The position numbers and the translations under genes are program-made. Below are positions 46,179 to 58,909 of a DNA stretch of 64,000 nucleotides, in pieces. Numbering within the stretch: the first letter of the stretch is position 1; every line of letters starts with the position of its first letter. The notes below the pieces were generated by a model. That model worked only from the letters and a program-made list of their open reading frames with translations, was not told the DNA's origin and ran no database searches. The DNA comes from Diphasiastrum complanatum (Eukaryota; Streptophyta; Lycopodiopsida; Lycopodiales; Lycopodiaceae). Location: assembly GCA_029204225.1 (NCBI GenBank), contig CM055096.1:30213003-30277002 (forward strand). The letters run 5' to 3'.

Positions 46179-46913
46179 TGTAGATTTCACACGTGTGGAG
46201 TGTCCACAACATGTACTTGTGATCTCCCAAGGTGTGTAGATGCACCAAGATCAAGACTAGATTGAGATTCAAGGTCTATCTTTGATTCTATGGCAAAAAC
46301 ACACTACTACATGCATTCAATCACTTTCAACTCTCACTCAAACGTGTGAGAAGTATTCAAAAAATATTCTAAGTAAAAACAAGCTGCTCTCCTCGGGTAG
46401 AGAGAGAAAATCATCATGAGCTCTCGGGTAGAGAGAGAAAGCTAGAAATCCAATAACACTCAAAATCCACACAATCTCTAAATCAATTAGATCCAAAATG
46501 AGGAGTACAATGATACTAGTAGATCCACGAGCTACCACTATGCTTAACTATGATTGGACCACACTTTGTCACCTCTTAATCCTATTGGACCATTGATCCA
46601 TGCACCTCTTAATTCTATTGGACTATTTTCAAGCAAACCTCAAATTCCTATTGGACCTCACATGGTTCCACCTCTAAATCCTATTGGACCTCTTAGAATT
46701 CATCAAACAAAAGCATTACACTTGTCTACACTCTAATTGGCACAAGTTTAGCCTCTTACTCTATTTTGGCTCAATACTGGCATTACAAGTGGAAATTCAT
46801 AATTTGCCATCTATGCCAAATTTATTCCTATCAACATCCTACACCTAGATGCTTGATATAAAAAAACATAAGACCCCTATATCTAGCATAAATAATCTTT
46901 TTCAATCTTCACA
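46179..46913 (-). repeat. 5' LTR of element A
   Basis: A 735-bp partner of 40326-41060. CCAAT boxes lie at 46553, 46584, 46617, 46650 and 46683, and a palindrome at 46186-46199. Confidence 0.94.
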
Positions 46914-47333
46914 ATGACGTTGTCCTAAAGCTTTCATGAAGTCTGGTTAGGATTGGACACCATTAGGGACTCAAGACATCAGAAAATAATGTTTTTTTGG
47001 TGATTTTTGGGCATGAAAACCTATCAAATTTTGAGCTAAAATTTCCAAAATTTTGGAACTGTTCTGATGCATGCATGGTTGTATTTCAGTATAGTGCTTG
47101 TCTGTTGATGAAAATGTATGGATAGACTTGTATGCATGCTTGGATGCATGTTGCATGCGTAATCAGTAGATAGATCAGCAGATTTCTTGCATGAAGCTAT
47201 TTTTGAAAATTCTAGATCAAAAAGCATATTTCCTAGGGGCTAGGCTATTACAAAAAAAAATTCATTTTTTCGAAAAGTCAGTGCATGTCAAGTTAGATGC
47301 ATGCAAGATGTTTCGAAATGATTTTGATTTGTG
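46914..47333. other. Unassigned DNA right of element A
   Basis: AT-rich with repeated ATGCATGC-type runs (47070-47160 and 47290-47310). It should join 40303-40320 and 18575 in the pre-insertion locus. No gene seen. Confidence 0.35.
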
Positions 47334-48165
47334 ACATTCCATAAGCTAGAAACCTCGCTTAGTTTTAGTTCTTCTAATCATCCTGAATCAGATGGCCAGA
47401 CTGAGAGAACTCATCAAACTATGGAGGATATGTTGAGGACTTATGTGTCTCATAGGCAATCTTAGTGGGAAGATTATGCTCCTTTGATTGAGTTTGCTTA
47501 TAACAGTAGAAAACATTCTGCTACTAATTACAGTCCATTTATGCTGATGTATGATTTTCAACCTAGATCTCCAATAAATGTGGAGACAAAGCCTGTTAAG
47601 ATCTAGAAAGATGCGGATTTAATGCATGATATGCATGCAATGTTACAAGTGGCCCCTGATGGTATCCGGAGTCGTCAGGATAGAGCTAAGCACTATGCCG
47701 ATCTTAAGAGGTCTCCCAGAGATTTTAAAGTTGATGATTGGGTATATCTTAGAATACCTAAAGATTCTAAGACTATGTGTACCCATGAAGCATTATAAAT
47801 TGTGTACTAGATATTGTGGACTGTTTCGGATTATAAAGAAAATTGGTTCTTTAGCTTACAAACTAGATCTTCACAACAAGTCTACAGTTCACCATGTGTT
47901 TCATGTAAGCCGAACATGAAGGTGACGTACTTGGTTCAGAGGAAGATCTTACCCATTTGGAGGACTTATCATTTAGTGTTCTTTTGGAACCTGAAAAGGT
48001 ACTCAAAACTAGAGATAAACAATTGAGAAATCGTTCTATTTCTGAGTTTTGATTAGGTGGAAGGGATGGACTGAGGATAATGATTCATGGGAGCGGGTCG
48101 AAAGCATAAAGAAGAACTTCCCTGGTTTTCACTTTTAGAGATAGAAGTGGTTCAAGGGGGAAAAA
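47334..48165 (+). pseudogene. Ty3/gypsy integrase end with chromodomain-like tail
   Basis: It starts inside the integrase core (SSSNHPESDGQTERTHQTME), then LIEFAYNSRKHSATNYSPF, then the C-terminal domain (WVYLRIPKDSK; KIGSLAYKLDL; VHHVFHVS), in two or three frames. The tail resembles a chromodomain (RWKGWTEDNDSWERV near 48055-48100), typical of chromoviruses, which use it to choose heterochromatin. A purine tract, TTCAAGGGGGAAAA, lies at 48151-48164 before a probable LTR start TGTTATGTCC at 48166. RT and the N-terminal part are missing. Confidence 0.82.
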
Positions 48166-49551
48166 TGTTATGTCCATGTCCTGTACAAGGGAGTCAGAAT
48201 AATTCTTGACATGGATAGCCGGTCACTCTAGTTGTATGTGGTTATTAGTTATGCTACGTCATTCCGGGAGTGGTCATTACAAGTAATTAATAATCATATG
48301 AGAGCCCAGACCTATAATTGGACATAGGAGCACTTGCATGGTGAATAACTGCTTTAATGCAAGAATAGGAGGTCAATAGCTTAATATATGTTGCATGGGG
48401 ATCCTAAGGAGAATATTCTCTCTTCTTTGAGAGAATACATACCATGGAAACTTGCCCATCTCCCTATTGGAATTTCAGATTCTTGAGCCAGGTTTCCTCC
48501 CTCTCTTGTATTCATTCATTGTGGCTTGGGGGTGAAGGGTTAGGGCATTGACTAGCTCTTCATGTTGGTCCGGTGGTTTTATGCTCCACAAGTGTCCTTT
48601 TGGTTTGCATGTGACAAGATTCTTGAAGATCTTCACTTGGCGATCGTTATAAGTGGAGAGAGTTATTTGGTTAAGAGTTGAATGGAAAGGGCCTTATGAG
48701 CCATTAGAGAAAATTTGGCCTTGGAAAGGGCCCTATAAGGATTGCCACGTAGGATGACATTTTTTTGGCAATGTAAAGTAAAAAAATAAAATCTTTTTCT
48801 ACCCACAGTCATGCCCACACAGTCTTCGATGGTTAGCTATTATGTGAATAGTATAGTCTGTGGCTTGAAAAAATCATAACTTTTGAACGACAACTCGGAT
48901 TGAGACGATTGCAGTGCCATTAGAAAGCCCTTGATGAGAGCCTTCCAATGACACAAACATGACCTAAGCTACGCTGGACCAAAGCACCTGATACTGTTTT
49001 TGAATTTCCATTTCAGAGTTGTGATGCCAATCAAGTATATCATGCACTTCATCAGTGTTGGCTCGTTCCAGATCACCTGACCATTGTTGTTGAATTTCTA
49101 TTTCAGAGCTGCAATGTCAATCAAGCACTTCCTTAGTGTTGGCTCGTTCCAGAGCACCTTATAATATTGTTGAATCTCTATTTTTGAGTTGTGATGCCAA
49201 TCAAGTATATCATGTACCTCATCAGTGCTAGCTCATTCTAGAGCACCTGACCACTGTTGGGTTTCCCTCCCAAAACCCCTGCACAGATCATTGGCTGATT
49301 GATAAGAAATATTGAGGCTCGAGGGTCGTCGGACATCTCATGCATGCTCCAGAAATTGGATTAGGCCACACACCACTAAGCTTGGAGTAAGTCTCTCTCA
49401 TAAGAGCATCCAACTTGAAGAACACCAGGCCCAAGCCTCAAAGGACCAGTGTGAGCTTGTGACTTGGGGGTTTCCACGGCACCACCAGTTTCTTTTTCAC
49501 GCATGAGGTATATTTTTAAGTTTTATATTATCGCTGCAAATAGGAACTAGA
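48166..49551 (+). repeat. Probable gypsy 3' LTR and flanking DNA
   Basis: Starts TG right after the polypurine tract. The right end was not found and no second LTR is in the window. The stretch has no long frame. It includes the 90-bp tandem repeats at 48996-49258. Confidence 0.4.
48996..49258 (+). repeat. Three imperfect tandem repeats of 80-93 bp
   Basis: Units at about 48996-49085, 49086-49165 and 49166-49258. Each has TTGAATTTCTATTTCAGAG-like and TTGGCTCGTTCCAGA-like blocks and ends in a form of GAGCACCTGACCACTGTT. Confidence 0.8.
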
Positions 49552-50210
49552 TGTGGAATTGTGAATTGTCAACTAGTTTGGTTTTTTATTTGGCAATTTT
49601 GAGGCCAAGTTGAAATCCCAACTAGGATAGGTTCATATTTGTCAAAAAATAGTGTTTGTACAATTTTTGGCAAGTACATAAGTGGATGAGGTCAAGTTTG
49701 GACCCATTCTAATTGGCTAATTTGATACATTGCATCTAGACTAGATTTCTAGATCATTTGGTGAGATACCAAGAAATTACCATTTAAAACAAGTGGCCAA
49801 ATGACATTTGAGTAGCTATAAATCACAGTAGCAGTGTGGAGAACAGATCATTGTATTCTCTTTTGATGTGGAGAATACATCTCTTATGATTGTATGTCAA
49901 GGGGAACAAAGATATCAAGGGAAATATGCCACATTGTTTGATATCTTTGTTTTCTATGTGTAGAATGTTGATTTTCTTGTAGACCTTACTTCCACGCATG
50001 TGAAGGACAATATTGTACTGCTGCTGTGTATGGACAAGGACAGTAATAAGTCATATCTAAGTGTTTATGATCATATCATTATGCATTTATAAGTTCTAGC
50101 ATGCATAAAGTAGTGATTTCTATCTTCTAACTATTTCTAGATGTGCAACCAAATTTGGCTAAGATATTTTGTTGATCCATTAAATGTATTTTGGACCTGT
50201 ATTAATCACA
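49552..50210 (+). repeat. Possible solo LTR related to family C
   Basis: About 659 bp from TGTGGAATTG to CTGTATTAATCACA. The start (TTGTCAACTAGTTTGG...GAGGCCAAG) and the end resemble LTR C (TTGTCAACATTTCC...GAGGCC; CTGTATTTTTCACA). No convincing TSD: the best is a 4-of-5 match if the start is 49554. Confidence 0.4.
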
Positions 50211-53200
50211 AAATGAGCATTCACTTTGTTAGTCCTTATAGTTGGAAATGAGTCATTTCGTGTTGTAGCATGTGTAACTCTAAGTTTATATGTCGTGACG
50301 TAGTAGAACATGTGTTTTAGGACATGATGGAATGATCATATTGATTTTCCTTGTATTATACGACGTAGATGTGGTAATGCATCGGTCTTTAAGCTTTGCC
50401 TAAATTGGAACCACATTGCATCATGAGTTTTTTCATCGCATCTTGTTATTTGCGCTCAAGTCGTAAAGCTCGACCTCTTTGAAACACAAGAGCGAGTCGT
50501 CCACCAAGCATGGCCAAAATACGCCACCTTGTTGGTTAGGGGTGACACTAGCCACACCCGTCGTTGGAAACGTCTAGCGAAATGCCTAGGCCCGACGGTC
50601 AGTGAAATATTGCCGCTCATCAAACAGAGTGGTGTGTATAATTTGCACCCCACGAGCACCCTGGTAGTAGCAAAACAATTTCGAGTCCCATATAGTTTTT
50701 ACAAGCAATACCCTCTGACTAGTAATGATGTGCTCATGATGCATACTTCGATCATCACTAAGCATTGATGATTATCTTCCACAAGCATAAACTACTAAGC
50801 TAGACGAGCACCATGGTTGTGGTAAGTACCAAATATATGACGTACCATGGTATCTTTAATGATCTTACCATGCATGCATGCTAATCGTTGATAACAAATT
50901 ATGAGTGTTGGCCTTTTAGGCGGGTACCCCTTGCATGAGCCCTATCTTACATAGTTCAAAGGCAATATCCCTGATTTGAAGGGCTTAAAACACACTTCAA
51001 GCCCATATCTTGGACCTAGAACAGAAGTTCGTCTTAGGCTTCCAAGACAACATCTTGAATGTTGAGGGTGCACCCTCTAAACAATGGAGAATAGAATCAA
51101 AGAACCTCAAAGGGTGTAACCTTAGAAGTAACATGCCACCTTAGGGGCCAAAGACATAGTCCCAAAGTTTAAAAGAAGTACCATAGAATTAAAAGACCCG
51201 TAGGATGGTTTGGGGGCCCCTATGATGAGGAGTGAGAGTCAGTTTCAGCCATCACTTGGCGATGTCTATCAATTGACCCAAGGAGGAACCCTACGCTATC
51301 ATTTCTACACCCCAGAGTTCTACCACCAGCTATGCCCCGGTGATACCTTGACTAGAGTGCAACATTGCAAAGAATTTAGCTATTTCAAGGCCTATGAGCT
51401 TGTGGTCGATAGATTCTGGTATCTGACAAATGCCACCTCCACTTGATATACGGAAGTAACACAACCCCTCCTAGCCTTAGAACCATCAACACGATCACAT
51501 GGATCAGCTAGTAGTACCAATAGATACCTAGGACAGGATCCAGGGGAGGAGTATAGAAGAGTGTCGTGTCCACGTCCTGATTGGACCCCAGAAATGCCAA
51601 GTGAAGATTGCGCCGAAGACTCTGCCACTAGTTCTCACCTAGAGGTAAGGACGATCTAGAGGACAGATATGAGAGCTTAGGCCTAGAAAAATTAGTAGGC
51701 CCAAAATGCTAGCAATCCCTCCTTACAGTTGTACCTCTAATAGCCTGAAATTGGGGAGTACGAGGTAACAGAGAAGGCCCTCAGGATAGATGTGACGATG
51801 CCTCTGTTATCCACGTAGGGCCCAACCACCATCAGAAGTGGTGCCCCTTGACCCTTTTAGGACTTTTTTGCTGGACCAATCCCCCGCCAATAAGGACCTA
51901 ACATTGGTGAGTCTGTCGGGAGAACTTAGACCTACTGAATTGTGAATAAAATTAGGGCCCATAATGTCAAATACGTCCTACAAGGCGTTATCGTGCTGTG
52001 AAACTAGAACCTTTGAAAATATTATATAGTCCTAATATTGTGTCGTTCTATGGTCTAGACATTTGACTTTCTTGCGAATGGTAGACCAAATTTATGCCCA
52101 TCTTTCGAGTTTGGAAATTTGCATTGAAATCCATGCTTAATTTGGCCATTCCACCAACAAGATCCGTGCATCTTTAAGTCTACTACATTTGATTTGTTTT
52201 TGTTATAGGAGCAATTATTGTTTTGAAAATTGCCTTATGAAATTCAACGTTTGTTTTAAGCATTATCTAATGACATAAATGACATTTCAAATGAATGACT
52301 AAAACTTAGTTGATTCCTTTGAAGAGTTCTCCTTAACCAAATGCATGCATTACTAACTGGTAAATTTTTGGTTAAGAATTAAAAATCAATCAATGAACAT
52401 TCGTTCATAGAAAAACAACTCGAATGTGAGTTTTCTCTAAGCATTAACTAATGACATAAATGACATCTGAAATGAAATTTATAAATTTGCATCTATTTCA
52501 ATTTCATAAGTAAATCATACATAAAAATATTGTTGATGTCAATTACTAACTCTAATGATTTATCCTTACACATGAGAATTATTTGAATTGGCAAAGATTG
52601 ATCCTGAAATAACCGAAGCTTTTTTGGAAGCCAGCTTGATGGTTCAAGTGGCACAAAGGGAGAGTTCCTTGAAACAGATGTACTTGCTTTGTTTTCATCA
52701 TAAAAAGATCATTTATTGCTTTGAAAATAGCCCTACTAAATCTGAATCCAAAATAGGAGATCATTGTTTTAAAAAAGACTGAGCGAGCGTTGTGAAATAT
52801 TTGAGATCTTTCCACGATGTTAGCATTTGTTAAGAAAAGCAAGTTGTTAAATAAATATAATATAAGATGCCAAAAGACGAGGTAACCATTTTTCTCTCAA
52901 AATTATAAACTGGGAGAGAGATTCACCTTTTTCCTGAACAATAATGCAATATAAAAAATCAAATTTGAAGTTGTGATTTGCAAATTGCCATAAGTCTAAA
53001 ATGTTTTGTGGAAATTGCACAAAGAGTTCATAATGAGAATTTTATAATGAGAACTTTCTAATCAATCATATATGCATGTAAGCTAAAATAGGGGTGCCAG
53101 TCCTACAGGCAAACACAGACAGTAGAGGGATGCCTAAACTGGGCACACGCAAAGCCATGCCTACATATGCATGTCCAAACTAGGAATGCACACGCATGGT

Positions 53201-53878
53201 TTTATACATCATTTGAACATACATCCTGACAAGTAAGGGTGGAGAACCTGACTCAAATACAGTAATAATCAGGTCAATAGAATATCAAAATGAAGAGCTA
53301 TTAACTATGTAGTGGACAATAAAGAAAATGGCCTACTAGGCACTTTACAAACTTTTTAGCACAAGCTAACTGTGAAGTGGAAAGCTATTGCTGACCAAGT
53401 TACAAATTTTCATCACAGTACATTCATGATTTGAAAACTGTTGTGAAAATGTTAGCCCCAAATCACACCTATGACATGAAATTATTGATTGCTTACTGCA
53501 ATCAGTTTGGAAACTACAATTTCCTGATTTTAGCATCCTATGAACACATGACATGATAGCTGAGAAACAATATCATTTCAAAATGGCATGTACCTATTCC
53601 AGACACGTCTTCCTGTTTCAAAAACATTGTTTTGAAACACGTTCTCAAACAGGACCCTGGCAATATGAACAAACTAATGTACCAATTAGTACCAAATTAA
53701 GTCTTCTGATCAACTACCCAAGATCAAGGAGCCTGGTTTTCAAAAGGCATATCAATCTCTTGGAGTAAATTCTACTCGAATCAATACAATCTGATAAGTT
53801 CTACATGCAGTCCAATAATTTCTCTTCCCCCCCATGCACCTAAAACCCTAATGTGATAAATATTTTGAAGAAGAACAC
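50211..53878. other. Intergenic DNA, no gene recognised
   Basis: Mixed-composition sequence with a GC-richer part at 50440-51950. An ORF of 78 codons at 51210-51446 has no recognisable motif. No LTR pair, polymerase motif or RNA gene was seen. It is probably old repeat DNA. Confidence 0.35.
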
Positions 53879-54127
53879 ACGCAATTCCAGGTGGAAACTG
53901 GTTGCTGCGATAATGCAAACTGAGAATGTAGTGTAAATCAATTGAAGAAAAAGGCAAGCAACTCCAGGTGGAAAGTGATCGCTGCCATGCTGCAAATTGG
54001 TCGCTAGCGTGGTGCAAACTGATCGTTGATTTGTAGCGTTTTTACTGTTTTGTTGGCACACAAATCCAGGTGAAAATTGGTCGCTAAACCTTTTCAAGAA
54101 AGGCATACAATTCCCGCTGGAAACTGG
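53879..54127. repeat. Degenerate repeats downstream of the FRL gene
   Basis: Four partial copies of a CAATTCCAGGTGGAAACTGG block at about 53881, 53956, 54060 and 54106. Three have TTGGTCGCTA- or TGATCGCTG-like text nearby. Spacing is irregular (about 75, 104 and 46 bp). Confidence 0.55.
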
Positions 54128-55048
54128 AAACTGCTTCCGTTCAGCACTGAAAATTCTAATGTTCTTTTAGTCCGTTAAAATTTGTAACGTTTTTTTATTC
54201 TTCCTATTTCATGCCATGCCTGCACAGTGCATGCACGGCAAGAGTCAATCTGCAGCAGCATGCGATGATGGCAAACACACACATCGTATGCAAAAACAAA
54301 AAACAAAGACATCGTTTGTAGGAACAGAGACAGAGACAGAGAGATCTCTGAATTAGAAATTCACATGCAAACTTTCAAACTTTCTGTTTTTCAACTATGA
54401 AATCACAGCCTCTGATTTCAATACAGATCAATGCTCCAAACCGTGCCAAGTGGGTGCTGCATTTGAGCAGATAGCTTCAATTTAGGCATAGGACAAAATC
54501 ATTAAAAGAAAATCAAAGGAAAAGACCATTCGAGCTGCTCCATATTTTTATATTCTCTGTACAAACAGATATTTGCACCTCCACAAATGAGTATATTAAC
54601 ATATGTATTGCTTTCTACATGTTATCGAACTGGTGAAACAGTTCTGACCAAAATGTTTTGTTCTGATCTGGATATATAAAAGCACAATTCAAATGTACTT
54701 AGTAAATCCAGCCTGCTATTAAGCAGCAAATAATGCCAAGACATGTTACAAATGTAGTCAAGCAAAGCACCCACAAATTAAAAAATTTTCCCTAAATACA
54801 AACTGACCAATATATGAGAGAGATTATGCATTTGATATATCACAGTCACAAGGTCCAACAAAAGGAGCAACAACTTCCCGCTAAAATGATTTTTGGACAT
54901 AATATTAAGCATTTAAACTTAATAACTGATTCGCCAGCTTACAAAATTACTCGCAAAGAACGTTCCCACAGAAATCTTGACATCACGTTTTCAGACAAAA
55001 ACTTTCACCAGCATGTCAATATGATGCTCAAAATGCCCACAAGAAAGG
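54128..55048 (-). other. Region downstream of FRL, probably including its 3' UTR
   Basis: AT-rich, with a short GA-rich microsatellite near 54327-54345. No clear polyadenylation signal could be fixed. The 3' UTR of the FRL transcript should lie just below 55049. Confidence 0.4.
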
Positions 55049-57715
55049 CTAATGCAAGAACGAAGATTGATAGGCTGGTGGTGGGGGTGGCAGACCACCT
55101 CCAAACTGGTAGCTACTGTAAGATGCAGAAGGATTAGAATAAGCAGAAGCCCCATACACCTGAGGTGCTAAAACATCTGTAGAATAGAGATATGAGCTTG
55201 CTGGACTTCTGACTCCTGCATATGTTGCAGCATAACTGGCAGAGTGTCTACTGTCATATGTGCTTTGTGGAGACAAACCATAAGATGATAAACCTGCACT
55301 AGGATACTGCCTTCTCTCAGATGCCCTTAAGAGTCCTCTGTCACTAGGAGAAATAACATGGCCACCCGCCGCACCACTAGCTCTGGGACGTTTTGCTTGA
55401 GCTTTAACAGCCACGGCTGCCCTTTTCCTATCAGATTTAGCTTTCTCCAGTTGAGCAACGCGTCTTTGAAGTGGTGCAGAGGAAAACTGGGCTTCCAACT
55501 TGTACTCCTCAATGCATCTCAGTACAGCTTTTAGAGCAGATAATTCCTTCATAGCCGAATCATTCTGTAATGTAAAAAGCATCATAAAAAAGTGTCATTC
55601 GAAAAGAAGGTGCAAGGCATCTAAGTTGAAAGTTCAAACAAAAATACACTTACTTGCGCAGCAGGAGAATTATTTCCATTCTTAACAATGGACTGAGCAG
55701 TTTTCCTCGCTTCCTTCAAGTAAGCCTTCAAAAGAGGTACAGGTTCAAATTCATCCATAATACCAAATGTATGTGCAAAAGCAAGGGCTTCAATCTCTTT
55801 GCCTTCTTTGGAAAGCTTGTCCACAAGATCTGAAGAAACATTAACAATAGAAGTAACCACAACAAAAACTAGAGAAGCTTTTCAGCAGAACACATTCTAC
55901 AGTTATTCAGGTATTTCTACAAAATCAACTGTTATGACATTGTCAATAACACCTTACCTCCAATTACGAGTACATTGCTCCAGTAGGGTATCTTGTAGGC
56001 TAATAGAGCTGTGACTAAAACAAGCCTGCTTTCAGATCCAAACCCTAAAGTGAACATACACTTACTTAAACATATATCGCTCTAGCAGAAAATTGAAGAT
56101 ACTTTGTTTCCCAAAGGAAGACCTTGGCTAAATTTTTTGGATAGACTTGGATAAATGTTTCGGATAGACTATATCTCTCTTCTCATCCTCCTGGTATTCC
56201 CATTCTACACAGTAGTGTGGGAATAGAAGGTCTGAGAGCTTCTACGCAGATAGGTAAATGCAGGGTAGGATAACTTAATTGAAGTTGTATATCAAGTTGT
56301 ACTTCGGGGCATATGATTGTCTCATGCTCGTAATATTCCTATTCCACACAGTAGAGTGTAGAAGGTAACAGGCCTAGCAGCTTCGACCAACAAGTAATCG
56401 CAGTGTAGGATGACTCAACAAGACTTGTATATCAAGCTTCATATCTCACCGAGGAGATTTGTAGGAGTGCAAGGAAAGGTTTACAACGAGATACAGTTAT
56501 TAATAACTGAACTCCCACACAGACAGGAGTAGCAGTTGTACATAGACGACACCAACCTGGTATCTTGGAAGCTAGTCCAAGGGACTTGCAAAGGGCAGGT
56601 GTTTGCTTGCGTCGTGCAATGGTGAGGACCAGATTGCACAGGTCATCTGCATCATACTCCGAAGCGATACCAAAAGTAGCCAGTAGCTGAAGAAAAGCCT
56701 GTGCATCAAGGGAATTGCCCAAAGTAGCATCAGCTTGAAAGTCCATAGTGGACTTCCACTTGTCTGCCATTTCCTTGGCAGACTCTTTAATATTGGAGGG
56801 AACCACGATATGATCCACTCCTAATAGAGGATCAGCCAACACTACAGCCAGACTTTCCAATAGGAGAATGCAGGCACGGCGAATGGCCGACGCTCCAGCA
56901 TCCTTATCATTTGTCTGGCTGCTACCATGCTCTGGAAGTTGATAACCTTCCAAAGCACGCAGAACAAGCCGTGCGGGGTCGATAGCGAACTGCAAAGCAG
57001 AAGGCATCTCAGAACGAAGGGCACCAATGTCCTTCCTGTGCTCAGTGACATATTTTGTGAGACCATCGCCATCCATGTCCTCGCACAACGACTTGAGCTG
57101 TGGGCGTACCTTGACAGTCTGATGAGACACATTTTTGTTGGTTATTGCATCTTGGGCCGCTTCATTGGCTCCATCAGCGTCAGCAGTTATAACTTGGGAA
57201 GAGTCCACATCCATGGCTTGGTCAGAAGAACCATTTGCAGCAGCTACCGCTTTTTCTTTAGCATTAACAATGATAGTTTTGGTGTTATCTTCGCCGGGGG
57301 CAGATTTTGCATCAGAAATAACATTGACACCGTTAGCCTTCAATATCTGTTTCTCTTCACTCCACTTGCGCTTCTCTTCAAATATTGCCGCAATGGCCAA
57401 ATCTTTCTGCTCTTGAACACGGCCAAGAGAAGCCTGTTCTCTTTGAAATACGGCCTCTTCCTTCTGATCATGATCCTGATGTAGCTTCTTTGCCTTCGCC
57501 TCAAATGCTTGTTCCTTCTCTCTTAACTCATCGACTTGACGCTTCACAACTTTTTCAATGTCAGCAAAATGCTCGTGTAGCTCCTTCCAGCTTATATTCC
57601 ATTTTCCAACAGATTCGCAGCTGTTCAGTTCCGTGAATGCTTTGTGCAACCGTTCTTTACGCGCAGAGACTGATTCAAGGGCTTCCAAAATCGGATCTGC
57701 TTGCACTTCTGCCAT
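55049..57715 (-). CDS. FRL: FRIGIDA-like (FRL) protein, three exons
   Basis: Exons 57715-56557, 55829-55654 and 55564-55049 (stop included) join in frame to 616 residues. Introns of 727 and 89 bp have GT...AG ends: donors CAG|GTTGGT and CAA|GTAAGT, acceptors TTCAG|ATCTTG and TACAG|AATGAT. The start is the ATG at 57715 (MAEVQADPILEAL). The protein has a coiled coil at about residues 45-125 and an acidic, Ala-rich linker at about 135-200. The FRIGIDA domain (Pfam family of FRI and FRL proteins) covers about 203-480: LKSLCEDMDGDGL, LVLRALEGY, LLATFGIASEYDADDL, and PVPLLKAYLKEARK across exon 2. Basic clusters DRKR (490-493) and AKRPR (502-506) look like a nuclear signal. The tail is rich in Tyr, Ser and Pro (PPPPP near 606). 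FRL proteins are nuclear factors; FRI and FRL1 promote FLC expression in Arabidopsis. Domain layout and tail suggest the FRL3/FRL4-like branch. The exact role here is inferred only. Confidence 0.93.
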
Positions 57716-58330
57716 GCTCACGAAATTTACCCCTCAGAACAACAATTCACACACAAACCACAAAAGGTAAAGAGTCGCCACGGAAGTGAAGAACCAGAAC
57801 CAACCGTAGATCCCAGGAACCAAAAAGACACTCAAAACAAACGGCTCAAAGGAATCAGCCAAGAAAAACAGAACAGGCGAATGCAGCCACGCAGAAAAAC
57901 CTCAAATCTAAAGAATCAGAACAGAAAAAAAAAATCTCAAGAACAAAAAAAAAACTCAAAAGACAACGATGAAAGTAATCAGTTCAGAAAAACTTCAACA
58001 AAGAAATGCAAGATAGGAGATGCAACAGAGATGGCATAGACAACCGATACTACAAAAGATGCTAGAATTTTTAAGATCAAGAATACACGCCAAGCTTTTA
58101 CACAGGAGCGAGATGGAAAAAGTATGCAACGATCGTGTATACAAGGCAAAGAAAGCAGCAACAACGAGCGGTGGAATGCCGAAAAGATATTTCCAGAACC
58201 CTAGGTACAGATGACTTGTAGCCGTTGGATCCCTGGAATGGACGGTTGTGGCTGGTAAGTCTTTGGCCTTGCCTTCTAAAGGCAATAGTGTGTCAATGGC
58301 CTTGCCTTGCAAGGTATCCCCATTCATTCA
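57716..58330 (-). promoter_or_regulatory. 5' UTR and proximal promoter of FRL
   Basis: Upstream of the FRL start, the plus strand is A-rich at 57740-57970 (runs of 9-10 A), so the transcript leader would be pyrimidine-rich, common in plant 5' UTRs. No unambiguous TATA box was located. Several overlapping ORFs here are compositional. Confidence 0.4.
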
Positions 58331-58909
58331 CATGTGGGCTACCTCTTCTGGCACATCGAGTCATTGGCACATCGAGTCATTGGAGCAGCGAGGGTGGCTA
58401 CAAGGCTGTAGCGCCTTGTCGGATTGAGGATACTAGGTGTTGCACTCGGAAGATCTACAGTTTGGATTAAACTATTTGTAGGCTATTGTTATAGCTTAGA
58501 ATTTGTGTGCTCTTAACCAACCACGGGATGCCTCATTTTTTTCGTCTAGACGTGTTGAGTTTGGTCAATGAAGTTTGTGCAAAAGTTAATATTAAAGTAG
58601 GTGCCTAAAATTTTGAAGGCTGGATATAGTAACTAAATGATATGTACTTTAAGTCTTCATCATGTATACAAGTTATGATAGTTGCAATGTGGGGGCATGC
58701 AACAACTTTAAGTGTGTCCAACTAACATAAATGCTAGCTATCATTAACATGGGAGTATCCCATTCATGATAACATATACCAACAATGGCATGTCAATAGC
58801 TAGTCTCTCATTGCATGCAATCATGAATGCAACATGCAAGAAAGAGCAAACACATAAGCAAAGCCAGCCTCACAATTGCATGCTACCTATAACTACCACT
58901 TCCTAGTAT
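58331..58909. other. Intergenic, no gene seen
   Basis: AT-rich DNA between the FRL upstream region and LTR B. AGTAT at 58905-58909 is the expected left TSD of the next element. Its partner is outside the window. Confidence 0.4.

Larger units (their letters stand above)
40326..46913 (-). mobile_element. Ty1/copia element A, with nested solo LTR J
   Basis: LTRs of 735 bp each at 40326-41060 and 46179-46913, differing by about eight sites by eye. The flanks are ATGAA (40321-40325) and ATGAC (46914-46918), a TSD with one change. The internal region runs on the minus strand from the primer site at 46166-46178 to RNase H at 41085. It is damaged by solo LTR J, a protease deletion and a gag inversion. 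Confidence 0.93.

Noticed and set aside
51210-51446. A 78-codon plus-strand ORF
   Set aside because: No recognisable domain, no flanking gene signals, and similar ORFs occur by chance in this region.
56432-56556. Extension of FRL exon 1 to 56432
   Set aside because: The frame stays open into the intron, but the GT donor at 56556 and the family sequence continuing at 55829 show that exon 1 ends at 56557.
57713-57721. FRL start two codons upstream (GTG at 57721)
   Set aside because: Plant nuclear genes start at ATG. The ATG at 57715 has G at +4 and begins the family-like MAEV sequence.
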